Assembly (NCBI GenBank): GCA_029339505.1
Contig: JAQISU010000026.1
Coordinates: forward strand, 793,501 to 857,500
Direction of reading: 5' to 3'
Length of the DNA: 64,000 nucleotides
Source of the DNA: Unio delphinus
Taxonomy: Eukaryota; Mollusca; Bivalvia; Unionida; Unionidae
In this document: piece by piece, positions 44,261 to 57,213 of the stretch
Position numbering within the stretch: the first letter of the stretch is position 1
Layout of the letters: every line of letters starts with the position of its first letter
The notes under the pieces: model-generated
Seen by the model: the letters and a program-made list of their open reading frames with translations, nothing else
Database searches by the model: none
Told to the model about the DNA's origin: nothing
Program-made: the position numbers and the translations under genes

Positions 44261-46695
44261 TAAGAGTAACAACTATCATTTTGAGTTTGCTTTAGTACAT
44301 AATATATTTCTCTAATCTTGTTAAAGAGAATAATTATACTGCATTATCGCATGCAGTAAAGTAGCGTACAATCAAATACAACTGGATTAATTGTGTTTAT
44401 GTTAAAAATAATGATTGTCTAAGTGAACTGCCATTGTTTTAAACAATTTTTCTTAATTAATACCCAGGAAATTATCCTACAATCAGTCTACTACATGTAT
44501 TGTTAACTGTGCTTTGTTGAGGAATGGTAATTATCAGAGAAGATAATTATTTCCATGACTCAATATGGAGTGTATATGTTAGAGAACACTCGAGTGTTTT
44601 GAAAATTTAGTCATAATGTAAAATGTACACTTATGTAATTGGAAGAAAAATGCTTTCTTGGGCTTGATTATTTAAAAGAAAAATTGAGATTGCTAAACAT
44701 TTATAATCAAGTTTTAGAGTCGTAAATGTCTTTCCTATATATAGTAACCAAGATACATTACTGTATGACAGCTTTTTCTTAATTCTATGTGATCCCTTTA
44801 TATTATTATTTCTATTTTTCATGGTTTTGATTGCTTGATAATTATTTAAATTTATTAGAAATGCACACAAAAAAATCATTTTTTCTTCTTGTGAAAGGGC
44901 ATTTAGGTTATGATTTAATCTCTATAGGGTAAAAGCAGAATTTTTTTAATTCTACAAAGAAATGAGCAGAAAAACTGAAAATGAAAATATTAAATTAATT
45001 TTAAGCCAACTTATATTTATATCAACTTTATTTGTAGATCAATTCATTGCGTTGTACCACATTAGAATTACAAAACATCTATCAGATATCTGATTAGTGC
45101 CAGTATGAATCTGTATTGTAAATAGTGGCAACTAATAGATGAAAGTTAAAAATATGAAAAGAGCATGCAACATTTATGATTTCAAAGAATTACTCTAATT
45201 GTGATGCCTCATTACTGTAAATGATGATAAACCAAAACTGATTCACGATGAGGTAGTACCTTTGTTCCAGAGGCTTTGATGTCATTATGGTTCAGGATCA
45301 TCAGACATTTTTTATATCAAAATAAAGACACAAAAAGTAAGCTTTCATATGGTCTATATTTTATATATTTATTACAAGAGAAGTGGTAATTTTGAGATCT
45401 GATACTGTAAAAGACTCAGTGGTTCTGTAATTGGAGTTTTTGTCCAGGTCCATTATATAAGGTTTGAATTTGACTACTCAGAAAATCTTACAATCAGGAA
45501 AGCAATTTGTTTTACATAAATAGCCCAAGTTGGACATTTGTATAAAAAATGTGGAATTGAGAAGCCAACTATATTGGTTTTAGAAAGCAATAGTTAGAGC
45601 TACAAGGGTTAGTATAGGATTTGAGGTACTGATATAACTTTCAACCAATGAAGAGATTGGCTTAAAGAGTCTGGCATATTCAATCACAGCACCTATTTCA
45701 TGGTCAAGGTCACAAAAAGAAATAATACAAGTCAATGGAATGTTTAATTATCCAGGCAATCACTTTTTGTATCCCTACATACATTTTAATGAACCTTTTA
45801 GCAGATTCAGACCTTATCTTATCACAGGCAAGTTCTTACATCTATGATCAAGGCCATTAAAATGGAAAAGGTCACTAGATATTCATATGACATGTTGTTC
45901 ACAGTACACTTGTTTGTCTTGTAGTTGATAAAATCACACATCAGTAGTCATTTGAAATGAAATTGATGTTCTGTTTGCCAAAACTATCAAAAGACAGAAA
46001 TTGTAACTCACTTTGTTTCATAAATTAGAGTTGAAGAGAGCCCTAATATAAAGATCCTTTATTCTATCTCTACTATGGATTACAGCCTCATCATATGCAT
46101 CATTTAAACAGTATTAAACGGTTCTTGTCATATCACCTTGCCAAAACTGCTAGACAACATTCATGGTAAGCACAAAAATGGAAGAAACTGAACAATCATG
46201 CTTTTCATCTTGTAAATTTATTACATACTAATACCTTCCTGCCAATTAAAAATCCAGAATGAAATTTATCAATAGATATTAAATAATGTTCAACAATTAA
46301 TGCATTCATTTGAAGCTACAACTATTAATAAATATGACATTTTCACACAAATGACCATTAAAACTTTCATAAAAAATGTGAGAAAATGAAATTGATCACA
46401 GACCCTGTATTCTAAGACAGAAAAGATAATTTATATTTACAAACAATAAAGAATTCATTATTATGAGAAAAAAATGTAATAGATATGCAAGACCATTTGA
46501 AGTCTATGTATATAAACACTATTAATTAAGAAATCATGTTAATATAGAACTGTTCCAAATTATGCATCAAACATGGTAATTTTTTATAAGCTGACAAAGA
46601 ATATTTTCACTAAAGACTATTAATTGGTAATTATTAATATCACCTGAATAAAATGAAGACTTAGAAAACTGATTTTGAAACTTCTCAGCAACTTT
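44261..46695. other. about 2.4 kb with no gene recognised
   Basis: AT-rich; part is the 3' flank of the thioesterase-like exon. Only short ORFs. Confidence 0.45.
46217..46222 (-). terminator. candidate polyadenylation signal of the thioesterase-like gene
   Basis: AATAAA on the minus strand about 475 bases past the stop at 46696. A chance hexamer is possible. Confidence 0.3.
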
Positions 46696-46866
46696 TCAAT
46701 CTCCAATGAAATTTGTTATGACTTTGTCTGCTTCAAATATTTCATGAGCCACTGTGCAAATCTCTCCAGTTGAAAGATCCTTTAAAGAATGTGTCAGTGT
46801 GTGTTGTCCTATGTTACTCAGGCTGGAGCGCAGGGTATATATATTCTCATATGATCCTTCATTGTT
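46696..46866 (-). CDS. terminal exon, probable hotdog-fold acyl-CoA thioesterase-like protein
   Basis: An open stretch of 56 codons plus stop directly after an acceptor (CACATAG at 46867-46873), phase 0. It reads YTLRSSLSNIGQHTLTHSLK then DLSTGEICTVAHEIFEADKV, matching the last two beta strands of the 4HBT hotdog fold (Ser...Val-Gly-x-x-Ser/Thr-Leu-Thr, then Asp-x-x-Thr-Gly-Glu). Such enzymes hydrolyse acyl-CoA thioesters in mitochondria or cytosol. The catalytic part and earlier exons must lie upstream at higher coordinates and were not found. No internal stop. The evidence is one exon, so the family call is provisional. Confidence 0.5.
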   Translation of the reverse strand, partial: NNEGSYENIYTLRSSLSNIGQHTLTHSLKDLSTGEICTVAHEIFEADKVITNFIGD

Positions 46867-47387
46867 CTATGTGAAAGGAAAAATACAAGTAGTTTCTAAA
46901 TGGTGAACTTAAATATAAAATCCATTTCTAGGAAATGAAAAATGTGACCACATGCAAAGATTCTTTGCCGCTTTATATTGGGTTTTAAGGTGACTAAATA
47001 GATTGACTGTACAGGCTGGAGATTACATGAACGCAATGAAACTGAAACAGATTGCCCCTAGATCATTCATTATGCTAAAAAAAATTGTGCTTGTGCATGT
47101 CTGTGAATTTGTGAGCATGTGTTTGTCTATGTGTTCAGATATATTACGCTCGGACAACACTCATATATTGATTTAATTCATGCAACATTTCTAGTTCTTT
47201 TAAACTTTTTCAGTAGTTTTGTAAACTTGTGCTTTTCATGCTCTATATGTCTGATAAATCTTAAACAAATGGACATTTTCTCTTGAGAATAATTAAAACT
47301 ATTAGAATAAAAACAAAAATTATCAGAAAATGTTATTAATATTGTCTTGCAGATATACTGAAGTCAAATATTAACCTGACAACAATA
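46867..47387. other. presumed intron of the thioesterase-like gene
   Basis: Non-coding; nothing else recognisable. Confidence 0.4.
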
Positions 47388-47601
47388 CCATATATACTCG
47401 CGTATAAGCCCAGTCGTGTATAAGCTGACTGCCAAACTAAACAGGTTTAAACACTACAAAGTGTATGACCCACACACAAGCCAACCAGCCCACAATTGCG
47501 AGACATCTCAAGATGCACAAGGTAAGTTCAAAATGCATTCAATTTAGGATAATGTATATTTTAAACAACTACATATATACTTATCTCGAGGTTGGTGTAC
47601 A

Positions 47602-47733
47602 TTTTATACTGTATATACCAATGTTAATTAACATCATTAAATTAAAAGGAATGAAAAAAAATACCATGCAGCAAATGTGTCCTCAAAAACTAATTCAGAA
47701 TAAATGTTTTGCAGTAAACAATACTAAAGAAAT
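47602..47733 (+). repeat. 130-bp direct repeat, copy 1
   Basis: Shares TATACCAATGTTAATTA, ATACCATGCAG, AAATGTGTCCTCAA and more with copy 2 at 48612-48739, about 85-90 percent identical by eye. Confidence 0.85.
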
Positions 47734-48611
47734 GGTATAAACTTGTTTGAAAATTTAATTTTCTGTTTTATTCTTGTTTTTGCCTAATTTAAACTTGTGT
47801 ATAATTTGATTGAACGATAACAAGAATTTATCAATCGTGAGTTGCTGTAACACTACCTCTCCCTTTTGACTCAATTATTGATTGCTTATGCATTATTGCA
47901 TTGGAATTTTATATCAGTGTATCGGTAATTACATTTTTCTATGCTCTGAAATTAAAATGTTATCCCAGTATGATACCACAACAAACACCAATATGGTTCA
48001 ATTTCACGCTGAATTAAGTACATCCCTTGCAGTTGAATCATGGGCATCATGGTGCTAAACTTAAATGATATCTCCAAAATACAGAGTTTAAGAAAAAATG
48101 CTTCGAAAATTATGCTAAACTCATAAAAACTAAGTTGTAGTTTGCTCTTATGTAAGTGACCTGACAACATACTTGTTAACTTTCATAACAGGAGGAAGAA
48201 AAAAATCCTCGATTTTTGGGGTCACTTCACACCTACATCCCAATTTCATAATCTCTTTTGATTTTTGCAGAGAACACTAGAGTATTACATTATATCTTTG
48301 ATTTTCATTTCTTCTAAACAAGAAAAGTCCTACATGTTCTGTTGTATCACCTGTGATATATTGTTGTGACGAAAAAATTACTTTACAAGAAATAATTTGC
48401 TTCATTGCTAAATAGAATTTTAAGTTTAAAAATTATTCACATAAATTGATGATTTTCTTTTACCTCTACAACACACAAAAAATAAAAACAAAACAAAAAA
48501 ATAAACAAAACAAAAAAATCATCCACAATTAATTTTAATCCCAAGAATGATCACTATGAATGCTATAATAGCATCATTCCCACAAAAGAAACACAAGTGA
48601 ACACTTGGAAT

Positions 48612-48739
48612 TTTTATACTATATATACCAATGTTAATTACCACCATTATATTAAATGGAATGAAAATAAATACCATGCAGAAAATGTGTCCTCAAGAAC
48701 TAATTCTGAATACATGTTTTATTGTAGAAAATACTAATT
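48612..48739 (+). repeat. 130-bp direct repeat, copy 2
   Basis: Second copy of the repeat at 47602-47733, same orientation, about 1 kb downstream, inside the candidate TIR element. Confidence 0.85.
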
Positions 48740-50262
48740 GCTTTATGAGTTGTCAATAAGGGAATAAGGACAGATATACAATGAGGGAAAAGTAGCTGCC
48801 ACATGTATGTTACCTTGAGGCTGCCATTTTAGGTCCCTTTAGATGAACAAAACTGGGAATCCTTTATTTGCCAATCAATTGCTGGTGCTTGCATAATACA
48901 CAATATTGTAGAACATGGTTTCTTTGAATTATGTGACAGCCTGTCGTTTTCTCAAATAGTTGCATTGATAAGGATTAACTTTTAATTAGTCGCGCTATCT
49001 TGCTGGTTTATTTAAGAATAATCTTCAGCTACTGTGCAATTTGGCAACAGCTGACCAGAATATTACAATAGAGCATGTCCTGGAGGAAAATAGGGCATGC
49101 CACAGGGAGAAATGGTGAGTCGTTTTGCAAATTTCATGCATATTGGACCAGGAAGATCAATCAATATTTAGTGAAAATGAGGCTTTAAAAATGACACAAA
49201 AAACCTCCCAATTTTAGGTCCAAATCTCTATTTTTTAATTCAGTCTCCCTACTGCTTCTGAAAACTTAATATTTATGCCTTACACCCCCATTTTACCAAA
49301 CTACAGTAATCGTGCTAATATTATGGAATAAAAATGCAATTACACATCAATGTACCAGTATAGCTGCCAGTCAAAATTCCCTCTTAACATAAGTTTCAGA
49401 GTTTTAATGATTAACTGTCCTGTACTGCTGTCACAAAACGAAAGACAAATTCACTGACTATCAACATATGAGTTGCCAAAACATCAAGTTTTCCATTGTG
49501 TGGAAAGTTCCAATGTTTATTCAGCCAAAACACAAAACTAAAATTGGTTGATGTTAACCTTAGTTGCTCTATATGAGAATTTTAGCCTTTATTATTACCA
49601 CTCTTCGTGAACATGTAAATTATGCTGCTTGTGTGCCTTATATAACTAAATGTGTGTCATTTTTAAAAATATTACCTCAATTTGTAGAATTGCTTATATT
49701 ATTGAAAATGAGTAACTCGTGAGTGTGTGATTCAATGTAAATGAAACAGCTATTAAGGACTAGATGAAATGTTATTCGGAAGAATGCAAATTGGTTGAAA
49801 CAATAATAAAGCAAAATCTGCATCAATATGTTTGGGAATAACTTAGGATTTTAAGAGACGCTACACACGCTTTGTGCTGTGCAAGTAATGTACAGCCTGA
49901 TATCCCCAGTAAACGCAACTGGTCAGCGAATTATGAGGTCTGTATTTACCTTTAATTAATTTCATGTTCAAGAAATACAAAAATATGCACATATGCAAAA
50001 TAATAACAAAACCAATCAAGGTACTTTATAACAGTTTAATAATTATCGGTTCACAGAAAGCTAATTTTTTTATGTGCCTATGTCTTAGGATATGGAGAAA
50101 TAAAAAAATTTGTGTCCCAAGATTTACAGCCATTACAGTAGTAAACAAAAAGTCCTAAAAACTGTAAAGTTTAGACATTCACCTGCAGATAAGCTGATCC
50201 CCTTTATTCAAGACCTTTATTTTTTCTAAATTATTCAGCTTATATATGAGTATTTACAGTAC

Positions 50263-50599
50263 TCTCAATCCTTAGTATCTTGTAAATTATTATCAAAGAT
50301 TTAAAGTTTTCTAAATTTGAAGAGACTAAACTAGCAGCTCTTAACCTCTCAAAGACCCCAGTTTCCTACATATTTCATCAGCAATCACTGGATACTATTT
50401 GTACCCAACTAAACCTTTTTTTATTTTTTGGAGGTGTGTGGTGGTAAAACATAATTAAAAGATGTAATACCTACCTGTTGTCATTGCATAGCTGTACTTT
50501 TCCAGAGGGAAAATACTCCAGCCAGGTAATACAATTTGGTACTCAATAGTGAGAAACACAAATTTACATAACACAGGACAGTATGGTGTGTGCCCTCTC
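50263..50599. other. no gene seen
   Basis: Short non-coding gap between the candidate TIR element and DIRS element B. Confidence 0.4.
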
Positions 50600-50854
50600 A
50601 TGCCCTGATTTGATCATTCTTTTGAAGGCACACCTTATGTAGTGGTGCGAGTTTGGAGGAGGAAATCTGGTAATAACAGGTAGATATATCATTAGTTTTA
50701 GCCACCCACCAAAAACTAAATTTTAATATTAATAACATCCTTTCTAATATTGCATAACTCAATTTGTCAGTTGGGTGGGAGGCTGATGAACTCGCAACTG
50801 GTGAATAAAAAACAAAACAAAGAATACTCATCCTCACAGAAGAGATGAAGACTA

Positions 50855-51200
50855 CTACAGGAAGAAATCTGCCTTGGCCACATTCTGAGTGATGACAATC
50901 TGGCCAAATCTGAAGATGCCTTCACTTTGGTAAGCCAGCGAGTGAAGGTAAAAGGAGGAAAGAGTGGTATGAGAGCACCAAAATGCAGCTTTCATCATGT
51001 CTTCCAAAGAGGAATGTGCTAGATAGGCCCATGAAGAAGCAATTCCCCAAACCTCATGGGCTTTATTTTTCATGAAGATAAATCCCTATCAGTTAGAGGC
51101 TGATATCCTCTCTTAATAGTTAATGTAATCCACCTAGAAATGATGAAAGCTGAAATATCAGCTGAATCATGAACCAGATACAGCCCTGTTATATGGATAG
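50855..51200 (-). pseudogene. DIRS B tyrosine recombinase, C-terminal catalytic part
   Basis: ISRWITLTIKRGYQPLTDRD at about 51090-51160, then in another frame KAHEVWGIASSWAYLAHSS and LEDMMKAAFWCSHTTLSSFY, followed by LHSLAYQSEGIFRFG. The block ending Ser-Phe-Tyr holds the nucleophilic Tyr, which is present. The frameshift near 51075 separates it from the upstream half. Confidence 0.85.
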
Positions 51201-51324
51201 GGCATTAAGTTCACTCCTTCATCTTGCAGACACTAATGCAAGCAAGAAAACCATCTTGAGGGTGAGGTTCTCAAAGTAATCTTAACCCAGATTGTAAGAG
51301 ACCACAAGTCATGTGAGATTCCTT

Positions 51325-51531
51325 TTAGGCATTAGTGAGCGAGACAATTTGTAATTTAAAATATCTTATCATGTCTCCCAAGTTATTCTGTTCTGATGGC
51401 CAGGCCCATTGAGAATTTAAAAGCATTGGAAAGGGTTCCTCAACAGCCCTCAGTAGTTGAATTCTACTACACCAGAAAAGATGCAACTTTGAACAAACCC
51501 TTTTCCTTGCTGAATGTTTGAGGTGAGCCAA
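51325..51531 (-). pseudogene. DIRS B recombinase, N-terminal part
   Basis: Frame with LKHSARKRVCSKLHLFWCSR and LLRAVEEPFPMLLN. Position in the element suggests the N-terminal region of the recombinase; motif support is weak. Confidence 0.4.
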
Positions 51532-51760
51532 GCATAAAGATGGAGAATCTGTGGACTGGAGAGAGCACCCATTTTATGACATGAGGTTATTCCTCTGAGG
51601 CAACATTCGTGGATGGTCCACCAGCAGACTGTTGAACTATGATCACTGGGGCAACAGAGGTGGGAGCTATCAAAAAGAGATGCATTGTGGAGTGCCTGAT
51701 TTTGTGAAGGACCTATGGAACCAACCTGAATGGATGGAAGGCATACATGTACATATGACC

Positions 51761-51946
51761 CTATTTCAGGCTAAAAGCATCCACTACCCTGGCCCTCTGG
51801 TCAGGGACTAGGTAAATGTATAAAGGACTATCTTTCCTTTCCTTAACAAACTGCCCACCAAAATGTGTCTTTTTTCTTGGAATGTGGCAAACATGGAGGA
51901 AAATTCTTTCTAAAGTTATCCAATGAAGAGGGTTCCAAACTTTCAT
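51761..51946 (-). pseudogene. DIRS B RNase H end and linker
   Basis: CHIPRKKTHFGGQFVKE corresponds to the last RNase H motif (His-Ile-Pro-Gly...), then a gap, then PDQRARVVDAFSL, the start of the linker. The missing residues between suggest an internal deletion. Confidence 0.7.
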
Positions 51947-52497
51947 GCAGTGAAAAGATTCATGTGTCTTTTAGTTTTTTTGCGGTACACAACCACAGGT
52001 GTTGTCGGAGGTAACCATCATAAAGTGACCTCATACTTGGTGGACATTTACAAATTTCTTACGTAGAATTGATTCTTCTGGGACCATGAGCCCTGAAAAA
52101 TCGGTCCATGTGGCACCAGGCAAGTATCCTACCCTGAATCTGATGCATCTGCTAAGTTAAACATACAAGAGTAAGGTTTGGGGTGAGGTGCATGGGGACT
52201 CTGACCAGAAACTGTGATGAATTTGTCCACCAATTTTAATTAAGGTGAAAGTTTGAACTCTGAGAAATCATAGTATTCAGAGAGTCCCTGTGCTATTTCC
52301 ACTCAGCTATGAGGAGAAAGTGAAGAGTATATAGATGCAGCCTGCCTAGGGGAACCACATCCGTTGCAGTGTTCAAGGTTGGCAAAAGAGAGCTGCTCAT
52401 GTGACCTTTAATCTCAATGTCTCCAACAATGAAATATTTTAGTCTACTCTCTCTAGAGGGACACTTACTCCCTGTTTGTGAGGAAATTCATCCCTAA

Positions 52498-53071
52498 TTA
52501 TCCAAAATCTGGAGAAGGACCTACCTCTGATTTGTCTAAGTTTGATAGAAGACCTGCCCTGTTCATTATGGACCAACATTGAGCCAGGTTTAGTCTTAGG
52601 AAATCTTGACTGCCATTGTGGATCAGCCAATCATTGAAAGGATTGGTATGCCTAATGATATCATATGAGCTACAACTATTCACATGACCCTGGTAAATAC
52701 TTTGGGAACTAATGCAAGACCAAATGGCAGTGCTCAAAACTGGAAGACCTCCCCATCAGGACAAAACTGGAGTTACTTCCTGTGCAGAGGAAAAATAGGG
52801 AAGCGAATGTATGCATCTGAAGATCAATATAAACTGTCCAACTGCCAGGCTTTATGGCATTCATGACTGAGGATGTAGTCTCCATCTTGAAAGGTTCCTC
52901 TTCAGAAATCTGTTTTTGGCGAAAAAGGTCAATAAATATACAAAACTTTCTACCTTTTCGGACCTGGAAAATATGGGAGTAGAAGACTAGAAATTGGTCT
53001 TTTAACACCCTCTCTACTGCATTATTCCAATGATGGGAATGAACCTCTTCCTGTATGGGCCCCATGGTCAA
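52498..53071 (-). pseudogene. DIRS B reverse transcriptase
   Basis: The frame at 52709-53071 has VMNAIKPGSWTVYIDLQMHT, where the Ile-Asp-Leu carries the first catalytic Asp (normally followed by Asp-Ala-Tyr), and SSSFEHCHLVLH. The frame at 52498-52737 continues with DWLIHNGSQDFLRLNLAQC and SNLDKSEVGPSPDFG, the block after the second catalytic Asp pair. Frameshift near 52700. The Tyr-x-Asp-Asp itself falls in the broken stretch. Confidence 0.85.
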
Positions 53072-53391
53072 ATGGTTACAAGGGGAGGGGGATCCCAGAA
53101 AGGAAGATGGTAGCTGACCCTTAATATAGAAAGGATCCAGCCATCAACTCTTATGCCTAACAAGACCTCTGTAAAGAGACCTAGTCTGGTGCCCACAGGA
53201 ACAGATGGAAGAAGTATGTTTAGCAGGAGAGGGTGTGAGTCCCTATAATGTCCCCCCTTGTTGTTAGGAAAAGGGAAACGCCCTGTGAACTTCTTCCCTG
53301 GGCCTTTACAGTATTTCTTCCAAGGCCCAGCTACAAAGAGGGAACTCTGATTGTCATGCTGCTTTGATTGGGGCTCTTCAGCTTGTAATAT

Positions 53392-53765
53392 TTAGCTGAT
53401 GGATCCTGGTGCTAATTTAGAAGAGCAAGAAGTGGATGCAAGCGACCGGTGTTGGTGGTCCCTCAAATCTTGTGTTGCATTGATGTGGTGGATGAGACCA
53501 CTCGAGAGATTCCTTGCCAACATATGGGCAGCCCTAAGAAGGTTCTTACTGTGCTCCAATAAGACATCTGAGGTGTCTAAAGTAATATTCCTGCAAAGAC
53601 GGAGAAGATCTGCTGACAAAGCCATTGATAAGAACAATGCATGACTCGATGTTTGGACCACTGTCTCCAAAATACAATAGACAAAGATTCCTCTTTAAGC
53701 AGGCTGAATGAGGCTGCTGAAAAAATGTTAGCATCTAAGGCTATGTTTACAAGCATCCTAGCCAT
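53392..53765 (-). pseudogene. DIRS B gag-like region
   Basis: Overlapping minus-strand frames (53392-53670 and 53577-53765), Leu/Ser-rich with DVLLEHSKNLLRAAHMLARN, a helical segment typical of DIRS gag. Support is positional. Confidence 0.45.
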
Positions 53766-54640
53766 AGAAATGGGTGTTTTAGTGGGCCAGGAATGGGTGT
53801 ATAACCTTGTAACTAGAAGAAGCTATTAAGGACCGCAACGTAATAGGCGGAACAGACCACCCCCTGATGTTGCCTGGCAAGTCTTGGCCCTTGCTAAACC
53901 TTGAGAAAGCTCCTTGATTGTCAGAGCTGTGGGGGAGTAATATATTAGGTTTGAATTTCCCCCAGAAAGTTTCTCCAAGCTGGATAGATTATGGAGTAAA
54001 CAGGATCTGAAGGTTAAGAACAAAAACCCATGGGTAAGAGGCAGTAAACCTCATTAACTGCTTTATCAAATGACAAGGTCTCATCTTCAGCCTCCTTAAC
54101 TGACTGTTGAGCAGGGGCAGGGGACCAAATAGGGGGAAGTCACATTGGCCTGCTCTGTATCAAACTCTTGCAGAGACAAGGAAAATTTAACTTTTCTTCT
54201 TACTGTGCTGAAACTTCATGAGATAACGAAGGTACACTGTCAGTAGCCCCAACATCACTAATATTTAGCCAAATTTTGGAACACCAGGGGTGCATGAAGG
54301 AAAAGGACCAATGCTACACTGTGGTGGAAACCCCAAAATCCCAAATGAATTATGAGGGATCAAAGGAAAGAGCGGGATGTCAATCCAATCCTCTTCATTA
54401 ACTTGGTGTATGTAAACCTGATCCCAATCCTTTGTGGAGTGGAATGGTAAACTGAAAAGGGGGGAGGGGGCTCATCACAAATACTATCTGTATACTGACT
54501 GTAATTCCTTTATCTTGGTGTCTGTTTCCTGGTCACTGGGCAAGGACTCATTAAGTGAAACCCTTCCCATACTTGATGGAAATGGATCTGAGCTCTCTCC
54601 TCTCCATGTAGCTATATCCTGTCACTGACAATGGGCCCCA

Positions 54641-57213
54641 GGATTTGGAAGGGTTATGCTTCCCCATGGTGAGACTCGCTACCAGAAATAACATAGCTTT
54701 GGGCTACTAGATGTTGCTCCCCCTCTTGGGACAGAGGTACACAGCCAAAAAGAACCCAGAAAACTTTGAAGAAACCTTTCTCCCCTTTAAGTCCTATGAT
54801 TTTCTGCCATATTCCAAGTCTCTGCTGGCTAAAGGCTGCAAAATGGACAGCTGTATGTCATTTCACAATAATTGAAGGATAAACTGGTGGGGTTTGTGTC
54901 CCATGGACTTTCTGGTGGCCACACATTCGAACAGTTTGTCAAGAAATAGTTCTAATAAATATTTTCAATAAAATATTCTGCAACAAAACAAATATATGCC
55001 AACACAAAATGCACTTCTTTGAATGCAAGGAAAGTGTAAACTAATTATGCAATGCTAACATAAGGTTTCAGCAATAAGAAATAAAGTATGGAGATGCTAT
55101 TTGTTCCCTACGCAGCAAAGAGAAACAAGTAACTAGTTAACCAGGCTTAAGAAAGCAAGGAAATTACTTGGAGAAAAAAAACAGCAACAGGAGTTAAAAT
55201 TGCTAATTTATTTCAGAAGGCTATCAGAAAAGAAAACTGCCAATATGTAAATTTATATGCAAGGAGCAATAAATTGAAAATGGGCAATCCCAAGACTGCA
55301 ATTACAGTATGCAATGATTGGGCAATTTATTGTAAAAAATAATCCACAGCTTACCAGAAAAAGCAAAAAAAACCCACACAAATACCAATTAATAACTAAA
55401 AATGACAAATTGAATTGTCATGCTATACACTATATGTTTGTAACAAAATATCTAAAAACTCAAAGAGATTAGCTACACAGTTGATAGAACTATATCAGGG
55501 AATAATCCATCATCTTTGAAGAATATGTGTTCTAGCGTTTCTGATTTTCACTATTGTGAGGATGAAATTTTCTTACTTGGATGGGGTATTCTTACCCACT
55601 CAGAAAAGCACAGCTTTATAAAAACAATAAGTAGGCTATTATATCAAAATTGTCTTTAACTGGACTGGAGAAAGATATTTGTTTATATATTAGATAATCC
55701 ACCATCTCAGTAAAAAACTTGAATATGTAAGGTTATACAGTGAAACCTGCCTCACACCTACCTTCATCAGAATGATAAATACTCATCAAGTACAGTACCA
55801 AAAGATCGATTTTCTTAATTTCAAGTTAATTTTTAACTGTAATAATTGCAATTTTTTGTGGTAACTTGAGTGTTCTTTATAGACAGGTTTCACTGATGAT
55901 GAGTTATGGCAATACCTTTGATGTGCTTGTCCCTTTCACAACTGGAATTTTACTTGTTCTTCTATTCTCTTTCCTTTGTTGAGGCATACCTGAAATGTAC
56001 CGGTGATCTCTTTTTGTCCACAATGTGAGTTTTATTAGGGATTGCTTAAGGGAATAAATTAAGGAAGTGTTTTCTAATTTATCATATTCAACATCAAAGC
56101 AGAATAAAGATGATATAATTTAACCATGATTATCATTATATAAGCAATCAAGTAATTATGTAGACAGGCCAAGAGAGACCTATTTAGTAGTATCATAATG
56201 GGCATTTTAGATTTTGGTATCTGATTAAGGGCAATACCTTCTAATACCAGATGGCTTGACAAACTTTTACCCAAGTTTCAAATGCAAGTGTATGTGGTGT
56301 GGTTAAAATTTAGGCAGTAAATATAATTTGAACTCTAACATAAATGATTTTACACAGCAAAATTAGCAAACAAACTGATGCTGGTAGCACCAATTATCAA
56401 TTTTTGGAAATACAATTACTAATGATTTTGGAAATACAAAACTATTTTACTGGAAATGAAATAGCAAATACTGCAACTACAGGTGCTGACAATTTCATCT
56501 CTGTATATGCTGCCAACTTCAGTGACATTTTGCAAACATATGGAGATTCTATGCTTGCATAAACAATTTTATGCAGCAACATTAGTTAGCAGAATGATTT
56601 TACCCTTGGTTACATAAGCAACTGTGTGAAGCAAACTCTGCAAGCATGTTGAATAATGTACTAAGATTATGATTAATAAACGCTGGTTAACAGTTACTGG
56701 TACTCGATTTTCACTGCCTGTAAATCAATGACCTCTTATGGGGCACCTTGGCTCTGTAAATGTGTACCAAGTCATCTGCTGAAGTTTTGATATCTACCAA
56801 CGGTCTTAAACTCTGCAATGCTAGTAAGTTATCCTCTACAGCTACTGAGTACAGTTTACTGCTTTGTGCCACTTCAAGTTCCAAACAGACATGTATTTGT
56901 GAATGCAGCCTTAAATAAATTGGCCATAGTACTATTTATATTGCCCAAACAGCAAATGATAGTTGCTGTGGTCACAATTCTTACCTTAATTACTCCTCCT
57001 TGGAGGATATTAAGATGGCAGTAAGCTGGTGTTTCCATATTGCTTCTCATTTTACCTCTGCTCATTAGCAGCTTCAGTGGCCTGTGTGGCCCCTCCAGAA
57101 TGAGGGACTGAACGTTCTTCATGTTGACTGTCTAACCCAAGATATTGGATACTCTACATGTTCAGGCAGCATGTTGCTCTCTCCAGAGAAAGAAACCAAA
57201 GTAAATTTTGGGG
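54641..57213. other. about 2.5 kb with no gene recognised
   Basis: Mostly AT-rich. Around 56780-57120 the minus strand has a coding-like Thr/Ile-rich frame (56874-57122) that resembles nothing I can name; it may be an old repeat. Confidence 0.4.

Larger units (their letters stand above)
47388..50262. mobile_element. candidate TIR DNA transposon, about 2.9 kb, non-coding
   Basis: The left end, CATATATACTCGCGTATAAGC followed by a second GTGTATAAGCTGA, is mirrored on the right by sequence whose inverse reads AATACTCATATATAAGCTGA, with a further inverse AGCTTATCTGCAGGTG. Repeats with this ACTCGCGTATAAGC-style end are common in invertebrate genomes. No transposase frame survives. The pairing is by eye; the two ends are diverged. 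Confidence 0.45.
50600..54640 (-). mobile_element. DIRS-type retroelement B, decayed
   Basis: A second, distinct DIRS-family copy on the minus strand: gag-like region (53100-54640), RT (52498-53071), RNase H tail and linker (51761-51946), tyrosine recombinase (50855-51531). Base composition is less AT-rich than that of element A, and the protein motifs differ in wording, so they are separate lineages. Frameshifts are frequent. Terminal repeats were not found. Confidence 0.82.

Noticed and set aside
56874..57122. 82-codon minus-strand ORF as an LTR-retroelement piece
   Set aside because: Some feel of polyprotein sequence but no motif could be named.
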